Positions 19,886 to 29,121 of a stretch of DNA of 33,955 bases are shown here, piece by piece. The DNA comes from Prorocentrum cordatum (taxonomy: Eukaryota > Sar > Dinophyceae > Prorocentrales > Prorocentraceae). Under the pieces are notes generated by a model, which was not told where the DNA came from, searched no databases, and was given only the letters and a program-made list of their open reading frames with translations. Location: contig CAUYUJ010009508.1 in NCBI GenBank assembly GCA_963575745.1, positions 1 to 33,955 of the forward strand. Direction: 5' to 3'. Numbering within the stretch: position 1 is the first letter of the stretch; every line of letters begins with the position of its first letter. The position numbers and the translations under genes are program-made.

Positions 19886-19933
19886 GGTCGCGATCGCGGC
19901 GACCGGTCGGCACCCGCTGGCCGAGCCGATGAC
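19886..19933 (+). repeat. Dispersed ~48-bp repeat, copy 1
   Basis: GGTCGCGATCGC, CGAC and CCGCTGGCCGAGCCGAT line up with 20558-20602 at matching spacing. It lies just before FB-A copy 2. Confidence 0.55.
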
Positions 19934-19963
19934 GGTCAGGAATTCTTGTCGGGACGATCGAAG

Positions 19964-20385
19964 TCGGTACGGAAAGAATGGGCACAAAGACCAAGAGCAT
20001 TTCCTGGTCATTTTGAACAGGACTCGCTGTCGGTGTCGAGGCGGACGTTGTCCATCTGAGACAAAGGGTTGCCTGCCCTATTGCGGCCGCTCTCGGTTTG
20101 GGGCAACATTTCTTGTTGGGCATCGTACCCGTTTCTTCCGTACCAATTTCGGGCGTCCATATTTTGGATAGCGTGTCGCTCCGCCAGTCTTGGCCCACCA
20201 CGTTTCGGTGCGACACTATATTCACTTCCCAGTTCCCCAGGCGTCAACGTCACGAGCCTTTCCGAGCCTCCCGCCCCGCGGAGCGGAGCGATACGCTGTC
20301 ATGTTGCAAGGGATAGCGTGTCGCCAGGGCCGCCGCCGCGACGGGCCAAGCAAAATTTCCTGACCTTACACATGCTGCGATAGAG
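19964..20385. mobile_element. Fold-back element FB-A, copy 2, with a long tail
   Basis: The left arm GGTACGGAAAGAATGGG (19966-19982) is inverted in GTACCCGTTTCTTCCGTACC (20125-20144). The middle shares ACAGGACTCGCTGTCGGTGTCGA-type sequence with copy 3. After the right arm, a ~240-bp tail (GGATAGCGTGTCGC, CTTGGCCCACCACG, CGAGCCTTTCCGAGCCTCCC, GGCCGCCGCCGCGAC) is also present in copy 3 but absent from copy 1. The true element may be the longer unit, or the tail may be a neighbour copied along with it. Confidence 0.75.
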
Positions 20386-20557
20386 AGATCGTCAGGGGCA
20401 CAACATGTCCGCTTGTGTCCTCACTTGCATCTGCATGACCATGTCAAGCATCGTTTCACGCTTCGCATTTTGTGGCCGCAGCCGTCCAGGCGCGCAACGC
20501 GTCTTCTTTGAACAAGCCCCGAGGCCTGGAGCGAAGGGATCTTCATTAAGGATCGCG

Positions 20558-20602
20558 GGTCGCGATTGCAACGACTGTTCCCCATCCGCTGGCCGAACCG
20601 AT
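20558..20602 (+). repeat. Dispersed ~48-bp repeat, copy 2
   Basis: GGTCGCGATTGC, CGAC and CCGCTGGCCGAACCGAT, matching 19886-19933. Confidence 0.55.
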
Positions 20603-20619
20603 CGCCGACATCGACGGCG

Positions 20620-22450
20620 GCAGCTGCGAATCGCGATCGCAGCGGTCCGTCAGAAGATCGATGGTCCTCAGGACGTGTGTTAGCCGAATGTGCAGAGCAG
20701 GTCCACCGATAGCTCGTAGCCTGTGCCGCCGCTCACTACATCGTCTGCGTCGTGTCGAAGCGCTTCGGTTGACAATCATGGGTTGGCGCTAACACAAGTT
20801 CTGAGCATAATCGAGAAAATCGTCCTTCTGCAACTTTTCCTTCGGAGGTTCGCTGGAAGGCGCAGGGGCAGCCGTGAGGCGGGGGGGAGGGCAGGCAGGG
20901 TCCGTTTTGATCTGATCGATCCGATCTGGTATCGGTCCTGGCTGGCCCAATCCGATTAGGGTCCGATACTACGGTCGGACCGAGGTATAAGATCGAGGTC
21001 GGTTCGGGTAGGGTGCCCTAATGGTCTTCGTGTTCGTTGGATGGTCTTCTTCATCCTGGGGGAGGGCACCCTCGAAGGTTCCTCAGCTTGTGCTGGCGGA
21101 GGGTCTCATGTTCTTAAAGGATGCGCTTCTGTCCTAGGTCCAGCCGTACCACGACCCGATGCGACCCGGTGCTTGCTTGGCGTTGTGTGTGTGTGCATCC
21201 CGGCGAGGCCGATCCGATCCGCCCTTTCGACCTCGTGCCGACGGGGCCCCATCCGCACGCTCCGTTTCGGTCCGACTTCCCGAGCTGGTGTTGACTGATG
21301 CTGCTGCCTGAGGGCTCGGCGCGCACAGAAGCGGGAGTCTCTCTCTCGCCTTCCTCCCGCGGCGGGCCACCCTGACAGCTGGACCCGCTCCGTGTCGCCC
21401 TTGGATCTCCAGTCAGCACACCGCCGGTGGCCGCGACGGCCGATGGCTCACAGCGGCGGCATGGCCGCTTCGGCGGGGCTGAGAGAGGCAAGCGTCGAGG
21501 CCAAAGAGGCCAAAACCAGTCTGGATCGGGGGGGGGCGCGGCTAGAAGCAGGCTGGGGTCCTGTCCGCCCCAGGCCGGTGCACCACACTCGGGTCCCCCC
21601 GTGCCACGGGGTGGTCGGGGAAGGCTCATGGATGCGTGACACCTGAACCTTCTTGGCGGTGGGGCCGACTGGCGACCAGGGAGGACCGAGAGGCCGGAAT
21701 CTGCCCGCGAACTGCCCCCGAGGATGCGCGGAAGACGGTAGCTTCAAAAAGTCCAGGGTGCATGAGGGATTGGTCTCCTTTCAAGACAGCCGAAACTTTC
21801 CGAAAACCTTCGGGGGAAGGGTTCCAAGAGGCTCTTCGGAGGGTTTCGGGAGGGTTTCGGAAGGGTCTTCGTCTTTTGGGAGAGAAACCAGTCCCGAGCG
21901 AACCCAGGGCTTTCTAACGGTAGCCCCATTGCCCCGCGCACGCCGTCGCGACGCAGGCAGCCTTTGCGGGAGAAGCTTGCGGCCGAGCCCCCACGGAGCG
22001 GCCATATGGCCTCGCGGGGGTCCGCGGGGCCCCCCGCGGAGCAGCAGGCAGCCCCAGGCTGGGCGTGCGCGCCGAGGCCGGGGCGGAAGAAGCCCTGGGC
22101 CACACACAGTCGCCAGCGCCTGCACGCCCGTCGCCGTGGTCATCGCCATCGTCGCTGCTCGAAGAAGGAGAATCGGCGCAAGCGTAAGTCGGGGCGACTT
22201 TTTGACTATATTTGATGATTGTTGAATATGTTTTGGCTATTTTCCGTGTGTCTTCCAAAATCCGCCATTATGAGGACATGCCCGACCTAAGCGTAAGCGC
22301 ACACTTTCGGAGGCCCGCGCGAAGTTCTTGGACCGGGGCTGGGCCCCCCTGGCGGCGCATTTCGTTGCGGCCCCTGGCGCGACGGTCCGAGAAAAAGTCC
22401 GCGCGGGCCTCCAGAAGTTAAGGCTTCTTTCGAGCTGTCTGCCTCCATTT
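20620..22450. other. No recognisable gene
   Basis: Unassigned sequence. The only local features are a patch rich in GATC and CGGTC words (20900-21010) and a short run of GGGTTTCGG(A/G)-type words at 21780-21880. Open frames on both strands overlap extensively and show no recognisable domains. Confidence 0.5.
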
Positions 22451-22452
22451 GA

Positions 22453-22665
22453 GGCGTTCCAAAAAGAGCCCTTGCCTTCGAGGATCGAAGGAATTGTCAT
22501 CTCTTCCTCGGCGGAAGGCGGCGGAAGGTCGGCGGAAGTAAAACGAGGCCGCCTCTGCCGGCAGAAGCCGGCGGAAGCTGGCTGAAGCTCGGCGGAAGGC
22601 GGCGGAAGTAAAAGTTGCGCCCCCAAGAGATGAACACGTTTGTGGGTTCAGGGTTTCCGAAATCG
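22453..22665 (-). mobile_element. CTTCCGCCG-rich dispersed element, uninterrupted copy
   Basis: Read on the minus strand it begins CGATTTCGGAAACCCTGAAC and ends TTTTTGGAACGCC, with repeated CTTCCGCCG between. It aligns along its length with 11230-11693 apart from the insertion there. I see no terminal inverted repeats. Confidence 0.7.
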
Positions 22666-23018
22666 CCCATTCGAGCGACGCAGAAAGACAGGATCGTCGT
22701 CACCGACATTGTCATAACCAATGGCTGCCAGTGGCGCGAGCCAGGGTGGCGCTGCAGCCGCAGTTCTGCGCCTGCCACGGAGCACGTCTGGGGGGCCGGC
22801 CGCCAGAAGCCGGCGTGGCGGCCGCAGGCCCCCCCTGGCCCTGCAGCCCACGGCCTCGGACGAGAGACCACCCTGCAGGGCTCCCCTCGACTCCTCCGCT
22901 TCGGTTCGACTCGACCTCGATGGCTGCTGGCGCGGTGCGGCCTCGGAGTCCGACCCGGGCCCCGATTGTTTCTCTGGTGGAGGCCTGGCGGCCTGACGAT
23001 CTCCACCGAGCCGACTTC

Positions 23019-23222
23019 TCCCGACTCCTCCTCCTCCTCCTCCTCCTCCTCCTTCCTCCTCCTCCTCCTCCTCCTCCTCCTCCCTCCTCTCTCCTCCTCC
23101 TCCTCCTCCTCTCTCCTCCTCCTCCTCCTCCTCCTCCTCCTCCTCCCTCCTCCTCCTCCTCCTCCTCCCTCCTCCTCCTCCTCCTCCCTCCTCCTCCTCC
23201 TCCTCCTCCTCCTCCTCCTCCT
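23019..23222 (+). repeat. (CTC)n polypyrimidine microsatellite
   Basis: About 200 bp of CTC/CCT with TCC interruptions. It is followed directly by the first copy of the 557-bp duplication. Confidence 0.95.
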
Positions 23223-23622
23223 CGGGTCGCCTACGGCTCCAGGGGAAACCGTGCACGCCCCCCGCGCCCCCCCCAATTTCAATGTTGAGTTGCGCGCGCG
23301 GCGCGGTCCGCGGGTCGCCGACGGAAAAAAACAGGTCGCGCGTTTCGGCGTCAGCATGGAAGCCTGGGGGTCTGGGGGTGCCGACGCGGCGCGGGAAAAA
23401 CTTGCGTTGAGCTTCGCGGGGTTGCGGCGCCGCGCCCCGCCGTGAGGACGCCCCGCTCCACTGGGAGCCGACCGCGCGCAGCGGATGTCCGTGCGCCGCG
23501 GTCGGCGTCGCTCGAACTGCTGAGCAGTGGTTTGTCTTAGCGCAGTGCGCGCGGCCGTGCACCTGCTCCAGCACATCCCGAAGAACGTCACGCTCTGGGG
23601 TCCCCCCTGGCCGCGCGGTCGC
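23223..23622 (+). repeat. Tandem duplication, copy 1 (400-bp unique part)
   Basis: It runs from CGGGTCGCCTACGGCTCCAG to CCGCGCGGTCGCC and repeats at 23781-24180. By eye the copies differ at only about three places: CCGCGGGTC against CTGCGGGTC, and a differing A-run in GACGGAAAAA. It carries no recognisable gene. It is bounded on both sides by CTC arrays. Confidence 0.95.
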
Positions 23623-23780
23623 CTCCTCCTCCTCCTCCTCCTCCTCCTCCCTCCTCTCCTCCTCCCTCCTCCTCCTCCTCCTCCTCCTCCTCCTCCTCCT
23701 CCTCCTCCCTCCTCCTCCTCCTCCTCCTCCGCCTCCTCCTCTCCTCCTCCTCCTCCTCCTCCTCCTCCTCCTCCTCTCCT
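23623..23780 (+). repeat. (CTC)n microsatellite between duplicated copies
   Basis: About 155 bp of CTC triplets with CCCTCCTCT interruptions and one GCC. Together with the preceding 400 bp it forms the ~557-bp repeat unit. Confidence 0.95.
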
Positions 23781-24180
23781 CGGGTCGCCTACGGCTCCAG
23801 GGGAAACCGTGCACGCCCCCCGCGCCCCCCCCAATTTCAATGTTGAGTTGCGCGCGCGGCGCGGTCTGCGGGTCGCCGACGGAAAAAGCAGGTCGCGCGT
23901 TTCGGCGTCAGCATGGAAGCCTGGGGGTCTGGGGGTGCCGACGCGGCGCGGGAAAAACTTGCGTTGAGCTTCGCGGGGTTGCGGCGCCGCGCCCCGCCGT
24001 GAGGACGCCCCGCTCCACTGGGAGCCGACCGCGCGCAGCGGATGTCCGTGCGCCGCGGTCGGCGTCGCTCGAACTGCTGAGCAGTGGTTTGTCTTAGCGC
24101 AGTGCGCGCGGCCGTGCACCTGCTCCAGCACATCCCGAAGAACGTCACGCTCTGGGGTCCCCCCTGGCCGCGCGGTCGCC
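23781..24180 (+). repeat. Tandem duplication, copy 2
   Basis: Near-identical to 23223-23622, offset 557-558 bp. Confidence 0.95.
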
Positions 24181-24252
24181 TCCTCCTCCTCCTCCTCCTC
24201 CTCCTCCTCCTCCTCCTCCTCCTCCTCCCCCTCCTCCCCCTCCTCCTCCTCA
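24181..24252 (+). repeat. (CTC)n microsatellite
   Basis: CTC array ending in CCCCCTCCTCCTCCTCAT. It is the third array of the local set. Confidence 0.93.
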
Positions 24253-24609
24253 TCCGTTTCCTATCACCTCCCCCATCCCTCCTGTGCCGCAAAGAGCTTC
24301 GCCTGTGCCCCAGCGTAGCCCGCACGCAGCTCGGATCCGAGACGCCGCCGGCCGAAAAGTGTTGCCGTGCACGCTCTATGCAGTGGCATCCCGCCTTCTG
24401 AGCATGATTGCGATTCTTCTTTTTTGATTCTCGCCCGCTGGCGGCTCCGCCTTCGGCCCCAGTGGCAGCGACCGCACGGTGGCCCCGCCCCATCTCGGCA
24501 CTCCCCTCGCACGCTCCGTGGCCCCGTGAGGAGACCCACCGAGGGCGATGCTCACCACGGCGGCGCTCACAACTGACGATTTTCTCGCCAGGACAACCTT
24601 TTTTCGCCC

Positions 24610-24854
24610 GCGGGCCTCCGCTTCAGTGGGCCCTGGAAACGACAGGACCATTTTTTACCGGTTCCGTTTTGCCGTTTTTTTGCCGGTTCCGTCGCCGTTC
24701 TTTTACGGGTTCCCGCTCCGGTTCCAATCCTGGAGCCGTTTTTGTTGCCGTTTCCGGTCGCCGTTTTTTTGCCGCTTCCATTTTCAAGGGACATTTTTTC
24801 GGAAACGGTGAAAAAACGGCCCTGCCGTTTCCGGGGCCCACTGAAGCCTCCGCC
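24610..24854. mobile_element. Fold-back element FB-C
   Basis: The left end 24610-24660 (GCCTCCGCTTCAGTGGGCCC then TGGAAACGACAGG) is inverted at 24806-24853 (GCCGTTTCCGGGGCCCACTG then AAGCCTCCGCC). The arms are ~45 bp with about six mismatches. The ~145-bp centre is made of GCCGTTTTTTTGCCGGTTCC-like words. It has no coding frame of note and no second copy in this window. Confidence 0.75.
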
Positions 24855-25018
24855 CCTGCCCGCCCTCCGATCGATCGTCGGCCCCGCGGCGGTGCCCGCC
24901 GTCTCTGCGCGGCCGTCGCCAGACGCGGGCCGAGGCCGCCGCCATGGGCCGGCGGGCCGCCCTGGGACCCGGCGCCGTGCCCCCCGGGGTTCGGGCGGCG
25001 CCAGGGGTGGTTACAGTC

Positions 25019-25270
25019 GAAGGTTCCTAGATGGGGTCGGAGTAGGTGGGGTCGGAGGATCGTTCTGCATCGCCGATGCATCGGCGATGCATCGCCGATG
25101 CGGCTCGATGTGGGGCCCACTTTTCTCCACGCCGACGTCGCGGATGCGTCGCCGACGTCGCCAGTACATCGCTGATGTATCGCCGATGCATCGGCGACGC
25201 ATCGCCGATGTATCGGCGATGCGGCGAGATCCTCCAACCCCATCTACTCGGACCCCATCTAGGAGGCTTC
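25019..25270. mobile_element. Fold-back element FB-B, copy 2
   Basis: Outer ends are GAAGGTTCCTAGATGGGG and the inverse of CCCCATCTAGGAGGCTTC. It has the same inner plan as copy 1: GGTGGGGTCGGAGGATC arm, perfect 22-bp palindrome at 25068-25089, CTCGATGTGGGGCCC centre, and further GATGCATC/GATGTATC words in the right half. TACAGTC-AAG-type sequence flanks it (25012-25022 and 25273-25283, one mismatch), possibly a target-site duplication overlapping the ends. Confidence 0.85.
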
Positions 25271-25283
25271 TATACAGTCAAAG

Positions 25284-25526
25284 AGGACCGCAAGGATGAC
25301 AGAGGGGGCGCGCCCCAAGAAGCCATAGGTTTTGTGTCAGGGTATTCTGGGCTTCTGCGCTCCGCGCGCTGCGCGGCGACTTCCCGCAGGCGTTGCAGAG
25401 GCTGCTGCGTGCAGGGCGCTGTGGGTTCCTCCTCAGGTGCACCTCGCGCGCGGGATTTCAGGGTTGGGTTTCTGGCGAGGGTTTCTTGCGGCCACGCACG
25501 CACTGCACGGTCAGGACCGCAAGGAT
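25284..25526. mobile_element. Insertion flanked by perfect 14-bp direct repeats
   Basis: AGGACCGCAAGGAT occurs at 25284-25297 and 25513-25526, bounding 215 bp of GC-rich sequence. The 215 bp include the ~42-bp dispersed repeat also found at 11972-12014. The flanking repeat looks like a target-site duplication. No terminal inverted repeat or poly-A is visible. Confidence 0.55.
25452..25492 (+). repeat. Dispersed ~42-bp repeat, copy 2
   Basis: GGGATTTCAGGGTTGGGTTT followed by GGGTTTCTTGCGG. It matches 11972-12014. Confidence 0.65.
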
Positions 25527-25527
25527 T

Positions 25528-25905
25528 ACGGTCTGTCATTTTCAACAGGACTCGCTGTCGGTGTCGACGCGGACGTTGACCATCTGAGACAGAAGGCTGC
25601 CTGCCCTAATGCGGCCGCTCTCGGTTTGGGGCAACATTTGTTGGGCATCGTACCCATTTCTTCCGTGCCAATTTCAGGCGTCCATATATTGGATAGCGTG
25701 TCAATCCGCTAGTTTTGGCCCACCACGCTTCGGCCCAACACGCTATCCACGACCCCATTCCCCGAGCAACAGCGTCTCGAGCCTTTCCGAGCCTCCCGCC
25801 CAGCGGAGCGGAGCGAAAAGCTGCCAGCTCGCATGGCATAGCGTGTCACCGGAACCGCCGCGGCGACACGCTGAGCAAAAGTTCCCGACAGTAGAGAGCA
25901 TAGGA
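25528..25905. mobile_element. Fold-back element FB-A, copy 3, left arm lost
   Basis: TCATTTTCAACAGGACTCGC and TGTTGGGCATCGTACCCATT match copy 2. The tail (GGATAGCGTGTCAATCCG, GAGCCTTTCCGAGCCTCCC, GGAGCGGAGCG) matches it as well. The left inverted arm is missing: similarity starts just after the second 14-bp direct repeat of the neighbouring insertion. Confidence 0.75.
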
Positions 25906-25935
25906 TGAGTAACTTTCCGAGGGTGCAGTTGCATC

Positions 25936-25975
25936 TTTGCCTCTGGGCACATCCTAACTTTTAGCATGGCCATGG
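25936..25975 (+). repeat. ~40-bp direct repeat left of FB-B copy 3
   Basis: TTTGCCTCTGGGC, CCTA and GCCATGG match 26187-26227 in the same order, with clear divergence. Confidence 0.5.
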
Positions 25976-26186
25976 TCTAGACCTCCCACATGGGGTCCGA
26001 GTGGCTGGGGTGGAGCGCGCCGCATCGCCGATGCATCGGCGATGCGACTCGATGTGGAGCCTGATTTTCTGCACGCCGACGGCGTCGATGCATCGCCGAC
26101 TTCGCCGTTGCATCGCCAATGCATCGCCGATGCGGCGCGATCCTCCGACTCCATCTGTTCCGACCCCATCTCAGAGGCATCTAATC
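25976..26186. mobile_element. Fold-back element FB-B, copy 3
   Basis: TCTAGACCTCCCACATGGGG and the inverse of CCCCATCTCAGAGGCATCTA form the ends. The perfect 22-bp palindrome is at 26023-26044, followed by CTCGATGTGGAGCC as in copy 1. The ends are more diverged than in copies 1 and 2, yet the palindrome is unchanged. Confidence 0.82.
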
Positions 26187-26227
26187 GTTGCCTCCGGGCC
26201 GACCCTAGCCTTCGGCCATAGCCATGG
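26187..26227 (+). repeat. ~40-bp direct repeat right of FB-B copy 3
   Basis: GTTGCCTCCGGGC, CCTA and GCCATAGCCATGG, matching 25936-25975. Confidence 0.5.
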
Positions 26228-26600
26228 GCTTCCAACTTCGACGTCAGTTTGGGCGTCCAAGGGCCTTGCATCGAAGAGGGACAAAATCGCCATGAACTTT
26301 TGGCGCTCCGCGCGGAGCGCCACAAGTTTATGTTTATGGCGTTGTTTCTTCCTCTATTGCAGCCTTACCACGCGTCCCTATGATTCGGTCGCGCAGCATA
26401 TTGCACAGTCGGGGGGGGGCGTTGTCTGACTCGTCGCGCCGCTGTCCGCGCCAGTCCGGGCCGAGCGCGTCGGCGTCACAGCTAGCGTGGTCACCACCTC
26501 CTGGGAATCCAGGATCGAGGAGGAGGGAGGACCGAGGATCGAGGACGTCTTAGACGTCTGTGGGAGTCCTGGGGGGGTCCCCGGGGGGGGGAGATTCGGT

Positions 26601-26792
26601 CTCTTTACAACCCGAACGATATTTTACAACCGAGATAGGTCATTTTACAACCAGCAGAAGATCGAATTCCTTGGTTTTCCTTTGAGAACGACCACTTTAC
26701 AGCCAGAGAATCTCAGTTAAAAAAACCAGAACGACCACTTTACAACCCAGACGGGGATCTTTGCAACCAGAGCGGCCACTTTACAACCAACC
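26601..26792 (-). repeat. Array of a 20-bp motif, first orientation
   Basis: CACTTTACAACC or a close variant recurs about seven times. Many spacings are near 20 bp and others are multiples with inserts. The reverse-complement motif GGTTGTAAAGTGG forms the array at 29142-29251. Confidence 0.75.
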
Positions 26793-26825
26793 TTCGGAAG
26801 CGCAAGCGCGCGCTGCAGGGACTGC

Positions 26826-27190
26826 TGAAGCTTCTGAGCGTCTGAACGCTCTGCAGAGGTATCTGAGCACCTGAGCGCTTTGCAGAGGCCTTCTGAGCGC
26901 CTGACCGCCTTGCCTGGGCGCTCTGCAGAGTCTCCTGAGCGCCTGTGCCTTGTGCAAAGGCTTATGAGCGCCTGCACGCTCTGTAGATGCTTCTGAACGC
27001 CTGAGCGCTCTGCAAAGGCTTCTGGGCGTCTGAGCGCTTTGCAGAGACATCTGAGCGCCTGAGCGCTCTGCAGAAACGTCTGAGCGCTTGGGCGTTTTGC
27101 AGACGTTTCTGATCGCCTGGGCGCTTTGCAGAGGCCTCTGAGCGCCTGGGCGCTTTGCAGAAGCTTCTGAGCGCCTGAGCGTTCTGAAGT
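26826..27190 (+). repeat. 30-bp minisatellite, about 12 units
   Basis: Unit TCTGAGCGCCTGAGCGCT followed by CTGCAGAGGC. Thirty is a multiple of three, so a minus-strand frame reads a 10-residue repeat; there is no start or domain to suggest it is a gene. Confidence 0.9.
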
Positions 27191-27236
27191 CTTTGCGAAT
27201 CGAGAAAAACTGCTTGCGATGCCCAAACAACTCAAA

Positions 27237-27894
27237 TTGAAATCCGCATGCACTGGCGAACAGATAACCAACGATTTCTGGGGCACTTTCCGCCCTCCTG
27301 AGCTCGCATGCTTCCGCAATTGCGCAAACATGCAGTTTTGCGATTGCCATGCAATGGGGCGCGAGGACAAGCATGGCTTATGATGCAACAAACACAACCA
27401 ACAACAAAACCACACTTTGAAATCCACACGCAGTGGCTAGAGTTGTACAAGCGATTTCTTGGCCACATTTCTGCCCTCCTGGGTACGCATGCTTCCGCGA
27501 ATGCGAATCATGCGGTTTTGCGATTGCCAGACGAAAAAGCGCGAGGACGAACGTTGTCTGTCAGGCCGAAAACAACAAATTGGCATCCTCACGTAGTGGC
27601 CCGAATGCTACCATCGACTTCTTGGCCACATTTCCGCATTCCCTGGCACGAATGCTCGCAATTGCGAAAACATATGGTTGTCGTGATTGTCAGACGGTGA
27701 TGCGCGAGGACAAACATGGTCCATTATGAAAAACAGCATATTGAAATCCACATGTATTGTTTAGGATGTTGACATCGATTTCGTTTCCACATGTCCGCCC
27801 TCCTGGGTACGCATGCGACCGCGAATGCGAACACATACGGTTTTGCAATTGCCAAACGATGAGGCGCGAGGACTATGGTTGTCCGTGAGGCCAA

Positions 27895-27926
<32 letters not shown>

Positions 27927-28322
27927 ACACACACATTGAAATCCACACGTACCCGCTTGAACTTTACCATCGATTTCTTGGCAACATTTCCGCCCTCCTG
28001 AGTACGCATGATTTCGCTTGATATTCCCGGAAGATGAGGCGCGATGACAAACGTGGTTTTGGAAGCAAGCAACAAGCATTGGAGATCCATATGTATTCGC
28101 TAGAAATGTACCAATGATTTCTTCGCCACATTTCGCGTTTCTGGGTGCGCAAGTTTCCGCACATGCGAAAACAGATGGTTGCGTCGTTACCAGACGATGA
28201 GGCGCGAGGGCAAATGATGTTCACAATGCAAAAGATATGAAAACCCGCATGACTTGGATAGAATGTGACCAGCGACTTCTTGGCCACATGTCCGCTCTCC
28301 TTGGGGCGCGCGTGTTCCTCTG
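27237..28322 (+). repeat. ~160-195-bp tandem repeat, seven diverged units
   Basis: Units start near 27237, 27417, 27580, 27741, 27936, 28079 and 28238. Conserved blocks are TTGAAATCCACACG, CGATTTCTTGGCCACATTTC, CGCCCTCCTGGGTACGCATG and GATGAGGCGCGAGGACAAAC. Unit length differs partly through a CA array in one unit. No coding potential is evident. Confidence 0.88.
27895..27934 (+). repeat. (CA)n microsatellite inside the tandem repeat
   Basis: CACACACACA run with a single TCA interruption, in the fourth unit only. Confidence 0.95.
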
Positions 28323-28589
28323 CGTCTGTTGCTGCGAACGTGTATTGTTCTTTATCTCCAGAAGAAGCTGGATTTGCAGGCAGAGGTTATGAGGCTCCAA
28401 AAAAGGCGATGTTGATTTATGGCGTGGACATAAAAACTTAAACCGCCCAGGCCTGTTACCAGCCTGTAGCGGGAGGATCTCTGTTGAATCTCAATGTGGT
28501 TCCAAGAGTTCTTTTTGGGATACCACAACGATAACATTAGGACGCCACTCGGGGCACAATATGAGTCAAAGGGGACAGGTTCCTGTCGA

Positions 28590-29005
28590 GTTACAGTTGG
28601 GTCCTCTTGGGATCCCAGTAGTATTCTCATTAATGGATTTGAAAAGAAGGATTCCGATTGGATTCCAATGCGATATCCTTCGTATTCGCCAGTATGGTTC
28701 TGATGGGATTCCAAGAAAAACGGTTTCCATTTTTCTGATGAGAACCCACATAAGTACCCACCGGGTTTCCATATAGTGCCCCCAGTGCGTTTCCCGCGGC
28801 ATTCCAATGGGGTTCCAATCGGGTTCCATCAGGAAGAGCCCCAACGGGTTTCAGTAGGAAGCATCCCTATCGGATTCGAATAGAACGCTCGTAGGCCCCA
28901 TATCGAGGAATTTTGTTGGATACCATTGGGATTCATCTGGTACCAACAGGATCCTAGTGGGAAGGGTGCCAATAGGATTCCTGTTTGATCCCATTAGGAA
29001 TCCGC
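28590..29005 (+). repeat. Degenerate ~20-25-bp GGATTCCAAT repeat
   Basis: GGGTTCCAATCGGG, GGATTCCAATGCG, TTCCAATGGGGTTCC and CCAATAGGATTCC recur with no strict period. It looks like an old short-unit satellite. Confidence 0.6.
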
Positions 29006-29121
29006 CATTAAACAGATTTTCGCTTCAGACGTCTCACTTCACAACCAACACGATGCAGAGAGCGAAATGTCTCCCTGACGTGGACCCACGGAGGAATCGG
29101 AAATTGAAGAACATGAGTCAT

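Noticed and set aside
16532-19935. Shared Trp-Gly-Pro-Pro-rich phrase in frames at ~16940-16990 and ~19800-19880 as a gag domain family
   Set aside because: The similarity is short and could follow from GC-rich composition alone; nucleotide similarity beyond it is not visible.
22497-24131. 544-residue minus-strand ORF
   Set aside because: It spans two CTC arrays and the tandem duplication. The non-repeat parts have no domain, and overlapping frames are equally open.
26717-27427. 236-residue minus-strand ORF with a 10-residue repeat
   Set aside because: It is explained by a 30-bp minisatellite whose period is a multiple of three.
27237-28322. Considered as tRNA or 5S rRNA gene repeats
   Set aside because: No A/B box pair, cloverleaf or conserved 5S blocks could be found in the units.
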